Part shown: in pieces, positions 20,490 to 30,463 of the stretch | How the letters are laid out: each line of letters begins with the position of its first letter | How positions within the stretch are numbered: position 1 is the stretch's first letter | DNA from: Nitrospina sp. | Lineage (GTDB): Bacteria > Nitrospinota > Nitrospinia > Nitrospinales > VA-1 | DNA: 64,000 nucleotides | Direction of reading: 5' to 3' | Assembly: GCA_018653085.1 (NCBI GenBank) | Contig: JABIAY010000075.1 | Location: 1 to 64,000, forward strand | Translations under genes and position numbers: made by a program | The notes under the pieces: model-generated | The model's input: only the letters and a program-made list of their open reading frames with translations | The model's database searches: none | What the model was told of the DNA's origin: nothing

Positions 20490-22670
20490 CTATGAAATAA
20501 AAATCCCTTCTCTACGCTTTATCATTTCAATCAGCATATCGCCTATTTCTTTTTGCATCATCCAGTCAGGCGGGCTTTCATTCTTGCCGAGAAAGTCTCT
20601 AATCAGCGTCCCGCTGACCGGGTGAATGCAGGAGGGCGGGTGCTCACAGGATAATCTCATCGCTTCGCATTTATCACAGTAAGCGGCCTCATCAAAAAAA
20701 ATTGGTTTAACTCCTATATCTCCAACCTCCTCAAAAAAACGAATGTTTGCTTCCTTCGGGTAAAAACCATTGACCCCTGTATGGTCTCTTCCCACAATAA
20801 AATGCGAGCACCCATAATTTTTTCTGCATATTGCCGTAAAGACGGCCTCTCTAGGCCCCGCATACCTTGAGAAAGAAAAGAATGCCCCTATCAACACCCG
20901 GTTCTTTGGATATAGATTAAGTTCGATCATACGCTGATATGCCATCAAAACCGGTTCATTTTTAAAGTCGTTTTTCCTTTTAGGGCCCACCACAGGGCTG
21001 ATAAATAATCCATCACAGAAATATTCATCCAGAGCCTTTTGCTGGATATATTCATGCGCCGCATGAACAATATTACGCGTATGAAAACCGGCTACTCGAT
21101 ACCAGTTTTTTTGCTCAAATATCATCCGTGTATTTTGGGGCGTAAAAATAAATGGCGCGACCTCCTGGGATTTACTGGAAAACCTGACCAAGTCAACCTT
21201 TCCTCCCAACAACGTATCTCCTGAATGCTTTAACTGTTTTACACCAGGATGCTCCGGGGAATTTGTTCCAAACATTCGCTTGGTCATAGATTCAAACTGC
21301 ATGGGAAATATTTCTTCAAGATGTAGCAAAGCAAATATTTCCCCAGAGTGAGCATTCTTTAAAGCAACAGAATCACCCTTTTGGAGTTTTCTAATCGAAT
21401 CGCCCCAGACCGGAAGAATAATAGGCAACGTCCAAATTGTACCTTCTGGAAGTAAATTATTATTTAATACACCTTCCACCTGCTCTTTAGTCATGAAGCC
21501 TTGCAAAGGGGAATAAACTCCCGTAGCAATCTGTTCGCAATCCGAAACTATTTTCTCATCTACTTCGAGAGTGGGCAGTTTAGACAGCTCTTTAATGTCA
21601 GGTTTTGTTTCGACTCTGGATACCAGCGAGCCACCATGGGCTTCGATCAACAATGATCTTTTTTCATACTTGGAAATATCTGTATCAAATTTATTAAAAT
21701 AATTGAACTGGTCCATTAATTTTGAAATCATATTGACACAACCTACAGGGTTGCTACCTATTGCCGTTTCCGCAGCCAAAACCAGGCCATCAGCCCCATC
21801 AAGCAGAGTATTGAAAATATCGTTCACTTCAGCCCGGGTAGGATTTGTTTGAGTCACCATAGATTCAAGGAGGTTGGTTGCCACATACACCTTTGTCTTG
21901 GTGCTTTTGGCTTTATCAATTATATGCTTTTGAAGAAGGGGGATGGATTCAATAGGCTCTTCACGGGACAAATCTCCCCGGTCTATTAGAACAGCATCTG
22001 ACGCATTGGCAATAGCCTCCAAATTTCTAATTCCTTCACGGCTTTCTATCTTGGAAATAATAAAGCTGCTCTTTGGCGTATGGTTCCGGATTGCCTGAAC
22101 ATCTTCCAGGTGATTGGCAAAAGAAAGTGCGAAATGCCTAATTCCAAATTCGATAGCAATCTTTATCGATTCTTCGTCTTTCCTAGTCAGGGGATTCATT
22201 CGTATCCGCCTATTTACCGAGACAGCTTTATTGCTTCCAATGGATCCTTCGGTGATAACCTTCGCCATCAAATGATCAGATTTTTTTTCAACCACCTGGA
22301 TCAACGCCGTATTAAAATCTATGGAAATCAGATCATAAATTTGAATAAGGTCTATTGATTCTTCAGGATAAAAACTTATATGCCTTGAATTACCGGCAAC
22401 CGATTGTCGGTCTATTTTTATCAATTCGCCTTCTTTAAGACATGCAGTACCGTTATACATTTTTCCGGTCCGGATTTGAGCACCCTCGGAATCTATACAT
22501 ATGGGAATTGAAGTGATTTCTTTTACGTACTGAATATGCTTCGGCAGGTCTTCGATCGAGGTATGAGACAAGTTGATCCGCAACAGAGAAACGGGGAGTT
22601 CATTCAATCGTTCCAAAACAGACTTTTTAAGGGAAGCCGGCCCAATTGTACAGAGAATTTCTTTGCTCAT
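20490..22670 (-). CDS. Fusion protein: pyruvate-kinase catalytic region (N-term) plus ATP sulfurylase / sulfate adenylyltransferase (C-term)
   Basis: N-term: CTIGPAS, RINLSHTS, IRTG, FIISKIESREG, IDRGDLS, VATNLLESM, PTRAEVNDI, AAETAIG. C-term: SPLQGFMTKEQ, GFHTRNIVHAAHEY, GRDHTGVNGFY, HPVSGTLIRDFL. One uninterrupted 726-aa ORF. Confidence 0.9.
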   Translation of the reverse strand: MSKEILCTIGPASLKKSVLERLNELPVSLLRINLSHTSIEDLPKHIQYVKEITSIPICIDSEGAQIRTGKMYNGTACLKEGELIKIDRQSVAGNSRHISFYPEESIDLIQIYDLISIDFNTALIQVVEKKSDHLMAKVITEGSIGSNKAVSVNRRIRMNPLTRKDEESIKIAIEFGIRHFALSFANHLEDVQAIRNHTPKSSFIISKIESREGIRNLEAIANASDAVLIDRGDLSREEPIESIPLLQKHIIDKAKSTKTKVYVATNLLESMVTQTNPTRAEVNDIFNTLLDGADGLVLAAETAIGSNPVGCVNMISKLMDQFNYFNKFDTDISKYEKRSLLIEAHGGSLVSRVETKPDIKELSKLPTLEVDEKIVSDCEQIATGVYSPLQGFMTKEQVEGVLNNNLLPEGTIWTLPIILPVWGDSIRKLQKGDSVALKNAHSGEIFALLHLEEIFPMQFESMTKRMFGTNSPEHPGVKQLKHSGDTLLGGKVDLVRFSSKSQEVAPFIFTPQNTRMIFEQKNWYRVAGFHTRNIVHAAHEYIQQKALDEYFCDGLFISPVVGPKRKNDFKNEPVLMAYQRMIELNLYPKNRVLIGAFFSFSRYAGPREAVFTAICRKNYGCSHFIVGRDHTGVNGFYPKEANIRFFEEVGDIGVKPIFFDEAAYCDKCEAMRLSCEHPPSCIHPVSGTLIRDFLGKNESPPDWMMQKEIGDMLIEMIKRREGIFIS

Positions 22671-22785
22671 AATTTTATATCTTTAAATACGTCCATGCCA
22701 TAAGGGCTATAGTATAAATGGCTCCGATAATTTCTGACAAAAATAAAGTATTAGCCATTCTGAGCAGGCCAGACATAAAAATTAG

Positions 22786-23694
22786 TCAAAGGCACCAATC
22801 CATATTTTTCTCATAGCCAAGACGGATTAGTTGATCCCCAGCACGCCTTTTTACAACCTGGACATCATGTTCGGAGAAATGAGTGCGCCAATCTCCCTTC
22901 CGGCCAGCTCTAAAATTCGCACCTCTTCCCACCTTGACTCTATCCGCCAAAGTATCCACCCCACCCCGAGTCTGCGCATCTGCAGCAACCATCATTTCTT
23001 GAATTTGATTGTCTGGAAAATCAATACCATAGAACAATAGAATTTTTTTGAACGCCTCGAAGGAATTATCCAGAAGATCTTCATAACGGATAACTAGAAA
23101 CCGGTCCGGCTCTTTCTCAACTACAGCCAACCAGTCGTCAATCCAGGCAACATACTGGTCAAGGGCGTAATCGATCGAGTGGCTGAACGCCTCACTCTGG
23201 GGCATTTCATTATAAAGTTTGTGATGAATAGTATTTGGATCCACTAAAATGTGGTGGAACCGACTGACGAGTTGGTCGCGAATATCTCGGTACGTAACCA
23301 AAGTCAACAAATTCATTTTTTGGATAATCGTCAGAAGCTCCGAAGATGCCCCCGCATGAGTCTTAAGGGCATAAAATCCAAATCTGGGGATATTGGTGAA
23401 GTAGGATTCATCCCAAACCCGGCCTGCGGCGATACCGCTCCTGTCAACAATTGGAGGCCTTTGAAAGCCGGGAATATTTAATAAAAAGGCATGAACCCAC
23501 GACGACCCTGATTTCGCCATCCCGGCTATAAAGAGAATACGGTGCGGATACTTATGATTCAAAGCATCTTTAACACCCAAGATCCCAACGCGAAAACAGT
23601 CCAGGCAACGAATCCATTCATACCGACGATACAATCCAACAAGAATCTTTCTTGCCAATGTAATAGGTTTCCAAGTCAACGATGTACTCATCAA
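22786..23694 (-). CDS. Sulfotransferase domain protein
   Basis: ILFIAGMAKSGSSWVHAFLL (PAPS 5'-phosphosulfate loop), TYRDIRDQLVSRFHH, RYEDLL, FRAGRKGDWRTHFSEHD. Confidence 0.9.
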   Translation of the reverse strand: MMSTSLTWKPITLARKILVGLYRRYEWIRCLDCFRVGILGVKDALNHKYPHRILFIAGMAKSGSSWVHAFLLNIPGFQRPPIVDRSGIAAGRVWDESYFTNIPRFGFYALKTHAGASSELLTIIQKMNLLTLVTYRDIRDQLVSRFHHILVDPNTIHHKLYNEMPQSEAFSHSIDYALDQYVAWIDDWLAVVEKEPDRFLVIRYEDLLDNSFEAFKKILLFYGIDFPDNQIQEMMVAADAQTRGGVDTLADRVKVGRGANFRAGRKGDWRTHFSEHDVQVVKRRAGDQLIRLGYEKNMDWCL

Positions 23695-23874
23695 AATCCA
23701 TTTCTCAAATGCTCAGTAATAATCACAGGTATTTATATTCATTGTTAAAATATTTTCGCATATTTTCACTCAACCACAATATCTCAAGCGCCTTCAAACT
23801 TCTGAACACCTCGGTTTCAAACCAGACACCAATTATTTAATTCGAGAGGAAAGTATCAGGTTTTACCGTTAAAC

Positions 23875-24426
23875 TCAATTCCTTCCTCTCGAAATATAAT
23901 CGAGTTCTTCCAGCTTATTAATCACCACTTCTAAACATTCTTCAAGATTTTGCTTGTGAGTTTTGACTTCAATATCTGGATTTAACGGTTCTTCATATGG
24001 ATCGTTTACACCTGTAAAATATTTAATTTTATCCTCTCTGGCTTTTTTATACATGCCTTTTACATCTCGGTCCTCGCAAGTTTCAACCGGACATTTAACA
24101 TAAACTTCGATTAAATCCTCAAACAAAGTTTTTATTTCTTCACGGGTTTTTCTATAAGCGGAAACAATCGCCACCATAACAGCCTGACCTGTCTTCGCAA
24201 TTTCGATAGCTTGTTTTGCAGCTCGAAGATTGTTGGCATGGCGATCTTCAATTGAAAATCCGAGATCCTTTGAAAATTTACTCCGAAACTCATCACCATC
24301 CAAAACTTTTACCGGAAAATCCGCACAAACAGAAAGTTCCTCTTCAATCGCCTTGGCCAATGTGGATTTTCCCGAACAGGGCAACCCAGTAAGCCAAAGA
24401 ACAAACGGTTTATTAAGTTGGTACAT
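23875..24426 (-). CDS. cysC: Adenylylsulfate (APS) kinase
   Basis: LWLTGLPCSGKSTLAKAI P-loop, VLDGDEFR, DLGFSIEDRHANNLR, VAIVSAYRKTREEI, KYFTGVNDPYEEP. Confidence 0.94.
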   Translation of the reverse strand: MYQLNKPFVLWLTGLPCSGKSTLAKAIEEELSVCADFPVKVLDGDEFRSKFSKDLGFSIEDRHANNLRAAKQAIEIAKTGQAVMVAIVSAYRKTREEIKTLFEDLIEVYVKCPVETCEDRDVKGMYKKAREDKIKYFTGVNDPYEEPLNPDIEVKTHKQNLEECLEVVINKLEELDYISRGRN

Positions 24427-24446
24427 GATTTTAGCCTGTCAAAAGT

Positions 24447-25970
24447 CTATGATTTTTTTAGGAACTGCAGGGTTTGAAAAAATTGTGTTTTTATTTCATT
24501 CCGTGTCAAACCTGCCACCCACGGAACAGACCAGAGGGAAATTCCTACGACAAGAGCATAAATTAATAGTGCCATACTACCTTTAAAAAATAAGTTCATG
24601 GCAACCATCGAACCAAGGAAATTTGCGCCCTCAAATGAAAGCTGGCCCAACACCAGCACCCCGGCCAACGCCAGAACCTGATATACCCAATCGAACTTCC
24701 AACCATAATGGCGCGCAATCCACCAGAGGACTAGGTTAGAGCTAACCACACAAAGGATAACCATTTTCAATGCCATTCCCAGGGAACCCAATTCCAAACC
24801 TGGCAATTTGGCATCAACCGGTGCCTGGATAAAGTATGACACAGGAATAGCAACTATTATTACCAAACCTTCCAGGACTACCTTAGGTCGCGTTTTCCCT
24901 ACTGCCAACAGGAAGGACCCGCCGATAAGCCCCAGGGATTGGTAGATCGGATATAGAAACATAACCGAAAGCGCCGGGACACTTCCCAAATAAGAAGACC
25001 CCAAAAATAGTCTTACGATTTCCTCGCTCCAGGGAATTAAAAAACCGCTGACCAAGGTTGCCGCCATATACAAAAAACGACAAACCTTCTGGTGCAATTT
25101 ACACATCCGCTCAAGATCATTATTTTCATGGGCCTCAGCAATCTCTTTCCAATAAATCCTGAGCAGGGAGGTGGTAGCCAAAAGACTCACCACTGCCAAT
25201 TGATAGCCTATTCCATAAAACCCTTGTTCTTCACTGCCACCAAATGCCTGCAGAAACCATCGATCAGCAAATAGAGAGCCAAACCCCAACCATGAATAAA
25301 GAATAAGCGGAGCGCAGAAGTTAAAATATTCATTCCACACTTTTTTACCATCAAACTCTTCATCTTTCAGCCTATTACCGCAAAGGACATGAAAAGCCAC
25401 GCATGTGGCTATCAGATACTCAATAAAAATCAAGCCAAATAGAACGTACAGGGAGAGATGCTGGGTCCAAAAAAGAACCACTACCAGAAGAAAATGCGTC
25501 ACAACGATGGAAAGATTGAAAATTTGAACTTTGTGGGTTAATCGAAATGACTCTCCAATGTTGCTCATGGTGACCCAAGCATTGTCCTTCATGAAGACAG
25601 CCACAAACGCAAGCAGAATCATCCCTTTTTCCTGGCCGATCCAAATTTGATAGATCCATTGCTCAGGGAATAACAATCCAATGAATATAAGGGGCAGGAG
25701 AAATTGCAACCCCTGCCATATAAAATAACTTGCGACAAACTTTCTCCCGCGAGGCTTTCGACACATAATTGTGTAAAAAGCATGGGTTGACCCCATATCT
25801 AGAAACACTTTAATACCAACAAAAGTCCCTAAAAGAAAAACAAAATCGCCATAGCTTTGCGGCCCCAGGCCTCTCCCGATCAACAAACCCGTGACAAGCG
25901 ACAAGAGGCCCCGAAGGGCATTTGAAAAAAATGAAATGGCAAAACGAGATCTTACAGAAAATTTTAGCAA
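24447..25970 (-). CDS. Polysaccharide-type flippase / oligosaccharide exporter (MATE/Wzx-like)
   Basis: Multi-TM; SLVTGLLIGRGLGPQSYGDFVFLLGTFVGIKVFLDMGS, typical Wzx-like N-terminus. Confidence 0.85.
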   Translation of the reverse strand: MLKFSVRSRFAISFFSNALRGLLSLVTGLLIGRGLGPQSYGDFVFLLGTFVGIKVFLDMGSTHAFYTIMCRKPRGRKFVASYFIWQGLQFLLPLIFIGLLFPEQWIYQIWIGQEKGMILLAFVAVFMKDNAWVTMSNIGESFRLTHKVQIFNLSIVVTHFLLVVVLFWTQHLSLYVLFGLIFIEYLIATCVAFHVLCGNRLKDEEFDGKKVWNEYFNFCAPLILYSWLGFGSLFADRWFLQAFGGSEEQGFYGIGYQLAVVSLLATTSLLRIYWKEIAEAHENNDLERMCKLHQKVCRFLYMAATLVSGFLIPWSEEIVRLFLGSSYLGSVPALSVMFLYPIYQSLGLIGGSFLLAVGKTRPKVVLEGLVIIVAIPVSYFIQAPVDAKLPGLELGSLGMALKMVILCVVSSNLVLWWIARHYGWKFDWVYQVLALAGVLVLGQLSFEGANFLGSMVAMNLFFKGSMALLIYALVVGISLWSVPWVAGLTRNEIKTQFFQTLQFLKKS

Positions 25971-26227
25971 GCGACTTTAGACCTCAAGCGTTTGACAAGT
26001 TTCTTTAGGCAAGGATATTCAAAAATGATTGAACCATTCTCTCTCTGATATCAATACAGAAATTTCCAAGCATGCTTAACTTGGTTGTTGGCAGTGGGCT
26101 GGCGGGAATATCTCTAATAGGTAGCAAAGCCTCCAAATTAACTCACTTTTGAATTCCACCCGGATGAAATACTTTTCAAGCCAACTAATAATTCAAAACA
26201 TCAAAGGTGTCACTGATACTTAGCACC

Positions 26228-28207
26228 TCACCTGCCCTTCCTCAATTTGACCATGGAAGGGTTATCGGTAGAAATACCAGAAAGGAAATTCTTGTTTATG
26301 ACCTTTCTCAACGAAATATATTTAGCCATAGGCCTACCCTTTGCCAGGGAAAACAAGTTAGATATTTTCCAGACCAAATACTCTAGCAAAATATTAACGC
26401 CGTATTTAACACCATGTTTTCTAATTACGTTCACCCAAACAAGAACAACTGAAAGGAACCTGAGTCTCCAAAAAAAACGAGGATAATAAATTGGAATGTA
26501 ACGAAGCATGTCTTTACGAAAAAACAACAAAAACAGGGATATCTGGTTAATTATAGCACTGGGTTCATTTTTTTCATGGCCCTCCATACCTGCATCCTGG
26601 CCTTTGACCAGGCCACTCTGGTAATTACTTTCACCTTTCATCACTTCAATTTGTTCCATTGCTCTTTGAGGATAGGCAAAATAACCGCTATCCCTTTTTA
26701 CAGCACTCCCTTGTAATTTTCTTAGAACTGGCAGACCATGTGCCTCGCCTACAACATTTTGATAGCTTCGAACTCCCCATTTTTCGATAAACGCATTTCG
26801 GGTTCTGTTTTGTATATCAAAATACCATTTTTCCAGGAGAAGCCTGGGGTAACCAGTGAAATTAATATAGCTCTCTCCATCTCTGGCATCGCGGTCGGAT
26901 ATTTGCAGTAAATATTTTTCTTCGTCCTCAATGGATGGCCCTATTAACCCCTTTCTCCGAGCATACTCATATAATGGAGTGCCAGGAAGGGCTTGTGCAA
27001 AGTTTAGACCCAACTTGTTTGGGTCAGTATATTCAGAGTTTTGCGCATAAAAACTGGCAAACGCCATAGTTTCCTCAATAGTTTCTTGAGACTCACCTGG
27101 CATTCCCAAAACAAGTTGCAAACAAGTATGAATTCCATTGGCAGGCAACCATTTCACGACATTTTTATTTTGCTCAACGGTCGTCACCTTCCCCATAACA
27201 TCCAGCATTTTTTGACTGCCACTTTCCATCCCAAAATACATGGAAGAACAACCTGCACCCTTCATCTTCTTTGTCCACTCCAGAGAAATAGTAGACACTC
27301 TCATTCCACTCACCCGCCAAACCAAATCTCGTTTCTTAATCTCGTCTAGAAATTCTGCGAGCCATTTATGATCAGAGCCAAAATTTTCATCTCCAAAATC
27401 TATAAAACCCACGTTGTATTTAGCAATAAAAAAATCGATCCGCTCCATCAAAGTTGGAACCGGAATATAACGAATACCCGGGTCCCAGCGATGGCAAAAC
27501 GTGCATTTGGCCACACACCCTTTGCTCGCAACCATTGTGGCGATGGACTTACCTTTTTTTTGAGGTTTGTCAGATCGCGAATCTTTCGAAAAGCTAATAC
27601 CATACAGGGGGGAGCTTTCTTTTGGACGGATGAAAAATTCCATCTGGTTAAGGTCTTCCAGAATGGACCAATCAATATTATAGACCTGATGAACTTCCAC
27701 TGGTTCAGCATAGGGGGTTACAATCAGATTTCCATCATCGCTTAAAAAAGCCAAGCCATTAACATTTTCGAAGTCGGCTTTAACTTTTGTTCTTAACCAG
27801 CAATTGACAAAACCAACCATTGTTTTTTCGCCTTCACCGGTGCAAACAAAATCTATACCAGTTTTATGGAGCAGGACTTCGGCTGATGCCCCCAGGTTTC
27901 CCCCCATGATAATAGTAATATCGGGAAGGCTCTTTTTTAAGTCTAAAGAAAGTTTTTTAGTGTACCCGTATGCGGTCGAAACCACTGCACTGATGGCAAG
28001 AATATCCGGATTTTCATCCTTTATATGCGCAATAACCTGATCATACTCAGGGCGAAGCAAATCAATATTATAAAAGTGGGTATTTTCATAACCCTCTCTT
28101 TTAAGAGCACTGATTATTGACAAGCTACCAATTGGAGGGAACGAGTCCGGTTCCGGCCTGATCGGAGTTGTCACAAATAAAATTTTTGGGTTTACATGGT
28201 CTCGCAT
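26228..28207 (-). CDS. B12-binding domain radical SAM protein
   Basis: FVTTPIRPEPDSFPPIGSLSIISALKREGY; MVASKGCVAKCTFCHRW CxxxCxxC; FGMESGSQKMLDVMGK. Confidence 0.92.
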   Translation of the reverse strand: MRDHVNPKILFVTTPIRPEPDSFPPIGSLSIISALKREGYENTHFYNIDLLRPEYDQVIAHIKDENPDILAISAVVSTAYGYTKKLSLDLKKSLPDITIIMGGNLGASAEVLLHKTGIDFVCTGEGEKTMVGFVNCWLRTKVKADFENVNGLAFLSDDGNLIVTPYAEPVEVHQVYNIDWSILEDLNQMEFFIRPKESSPLYGISFSKDSRSDKPQKKGKSIATMVASKGCVAKCTFCHRWDPGIRYIPVPTLMERIDFFIAKYNVGFIDFGDENFGSDHKWLAEFLDEIKKRDLVWRVSGMRVSTISLEWTKKMKGAGCSSMYFGMESGSQKMLDVMGKVTTVEQNKNVVKWLPANGIHTCLQLVLGMPGESQETIEETMAFASFYAQNSEYTDPNKLGLNFAQALPGTPLYEYARRKGLIGPSIEDEEKYLLQISDRDARDGESYINFTGYPRLLLEKWYFDIQNRTRNAFIEKWGVRSYQNVVGEAHGLPVLRKLQGSAVKRDSGYFAYPQRAMEQIEVMKGESNYQSGLVKGQDAGMEGHEKNEPSAIINQISLFLLFFRKDMLRYIPIYYPRFFWRLRFLSVVLVWVNVIRKHGVKYGVNILLEYLVWKISNLFSLAKGRPMAKYISLRKVINKNFLSGISTDNPSMVKLRKGR

Positions 28208-28607
28208 TTAATTCCCACTAAAAATCAATTCAAAAATCTGAATCAAACCCTCAAACCTCTTTCGTTGCCAAAAATCTTTCCAAAATACTCAATATTTGGA
28301 GGCACTAATTTCAAATAGTTTTAAACCTGACCATTACCCTCCGGCCTGTCTTTTTAATCAGGCAGACTCATTTTCTTATGTTAGCGTAACTTATAAATTC
28401 TGATTAACAATAAAATTGCGAGTGGCGTAGGGACTCGAATTAAACAAATAAAGGTGAAAGCTCAAACAATTAACATGCCGGGCATTTTCCAATTACCTTA
28501 AACACAATTTAAGTTGCGGGCTCGGTCCCAAGAAGAAAGAATTCTTATAAGATTCTCAACTTCAACCCAGTCTTATCAGGATTTAACGGAGGTGTCTACC
28601 ATAAGGT

Positions 28608-30359
28608 TTAGGCTTTGCTGGCTTTTAATATTTCTCCCTTCCACTCGCCAATCCATTTCTCGCTGGTATGAGCAAATTGGCGACAGAACTTATTTTTTGC
28701 TTCCTGAACTTCGGGAGACATCCACCACGACAGAGGATCCTGATAAATTTCATTCACCTTAGCGGCGGCAGATTCGGGACTTTCATGGAAAATGCCAGAT
28801 CGTCGTAAATCATCAAAATAAGGTTGAGCCAAAGATCGCAATTCATTTTGCTCAGGATCCCAGAAAAGAAGCGTGGGATAATTTGCTGCAAAGGTTTCCA
28901 GGTAAGTCGTAGAATTATAGGTTGATATACACAATCGGCTTCGATTGAGGTCAAAGAACATAGGTTTTTTTCCTCGATAAACTTTTAGCGAAGGGAACAC
29001 ATCCGCTAATCTCTTTACCTCATTCCAGCCCAAATCAATAGGATTGCACCTCATCGATAACAGTCTGCGGGCTTCTGGAGAAATTGCGGCAACAAATCGC
29101 TCCTGTTCTTTAAGATAATCAGGCATTCTGGGAACAGTCATCATCATATAAGAATATCGAGTACGGGACAATCCTAACCAAAGAATTCCGCCCTTCGGAT
29201 CAACGCGTATTTTTTTCTTTATGCCTGCCAATTTTCCAGATGATAGTGGAATGGCCTTTGGTTGATCTTCTGGCTTCCACCCCCATGAAAAATATTTATC
29301 AAAAATATGAAATTCGTGTCTCTCCAGCCACGACCAGCGATGCATTCCATATCCCCCTCCATATTGACTGCCTATTATCTTGACCCCCCTTTCAGCCTGA
29401 CTGGCTGACCAGAATTTAAACCCTTCATTGGCCGGCCCAAAGGTGCTTAGAATAATTTTTGGGTTTCCTGGAAATGCTTTTAGTGATTTTTCAAGGATTT
29501 CGGCAAACGATTCCAAATAACCGGTAGGAAATTGCGTGGGAAGGAGTTTTCCCAACAAAACTTCAAACTGATTTTTTCCGGCAGTTAACTTCAACTTTTC
29601 GCGCAACCCCCAGTTCACAGGGCTCTCATGAACATCAACTTTGGGACCAAGAAGCCAGGGAATTTGGCCAACGGAGAGTTGCAATTTTGCCAAGTCCCAC
29701 GGGTTCAAGTAACTGGAAACAATAACGACACGATTCCAGCAACTTGGAAGCCGCCGGGAATACCACCCAAGCAACTTTTTTGCGGTACTTTTTATATAAT
29801 CTGCTTGATATGAAAACGCTTCTTCATCAAATAAATTATGGAGATTCGGTATATTTTTTATCTCATAAGGGATGGTCCCCATTGATTTTACTAATCTGCT
29901 TAACAAGCGATGATTCCAGACATCCCCAGTAGCCAGTTTTCGGCAGTGGAGATAGTCTCTTGGCACAATATCACCAGCCCCGTCAGGCGCAATCCAGGTG
30001 TTAGTAACCAGCCCCGATTCTTCAACAGATTTCAGCAAAATAAATTTTTCATAAAGATCACCTATAAAGAAACTCAACCAGGGACCCACCAAAGTGCGCC
30101 AGAATCTCAACGAATGATTTTTGGAATGGGCTTCATTTAGAGCCGCCGTCAGAGAGGACAAAGAACGTTCATACACTTCATCTAAATACCTGTAGTCCTT
30201 ATACATTCTAGCCCGATCAACCCAAGGATGAGTTGTCATCTCAAAATCCAGTTTAGACCAAATATGTCTTTTCTCATAAGCCGTGCACCATTCCCCGAGA
30301 AAACAAATTTTTTCTTCTGCTTTCCAAAACCTTTGATCTGAAGTTGTAGCCAAAAACAT
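28608..30359 (-). CDS. LIC12162-family putative transferase
   Basis: MFLATTSDQRFWKAEEKICFLGEWCTAYEKRHIW N-terminus; GGYGMHRWSWLERHEFHIFDKYFSWGW; RLCISTYNSTTYLETFAANYPTLLFW. Confidence 0.75.
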   Translation of the reverse strand: MFLATTSDQRFWKAEEKICFLGEWCTAYEKRHIWSKLDFEMTTHPWVDRARMYKDYRYLDEVYERSLSSLTAALNEAHSKNHSLRFWRTLVGPWLSFFIGDLYEKFILLKSVEESGLVTNTWIAPDGAGDIVPRDYLHCRKLATGDVWNHRLLSRLVKSMGTIPYEIKNIPNLHNLFDEEAFSYQADYIKSTAKKLLGWYSRRLPSCWNRVVIVSSYLNPWDLAKLQLSVGQIPWLLGPKVDVHESPVNWGLREKLKLTAGKNQFEVLLGKLLPTQFPTGYLESFAEILEKSLKAFPGNPKIILSTFGPANEGFKFWSASQAERGVKIIGSQYGGGYGMHRWSWLERHEFHIFDKYFSWGWKPEDQPKAIPLSSGKLAGIKKKIRVDPKGGILWLGLSRTRYSYMMMTVPRMPDYLKEQERFVAAISPEARRLLSMRCNPIDLGWNEVKRLADVFPSLKVYRGKKPMFFDLNRSRLCISTYNSTTYLETFAANYPTLLFWDPEQNELRSLAQPYFDDLRRSGIFHESPESAAAKVNEIYQDPLSWWMSPEVQEAKNKFCRQFAHTSEKWIGEWKGEILKASKA

Positions 30360-30463
30360 AATAATATATTGAGGTTAAAGGGATTTTGTTCCGGAATACG
30401 CCACTAACTTAATAAAATTCAGCTGCAGGGGAGGGGTAATTACAGAAATAAAAGATCAGAAAA

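Noticed and set aside
20490-22670. Idea that the PK-ATP sulfurylase ORF is two genes joined by error
   Set aside because: Frame is continuous with no poly-N run or obvious homopolymer at the junction; kept as a fusion, with read-level checking advised
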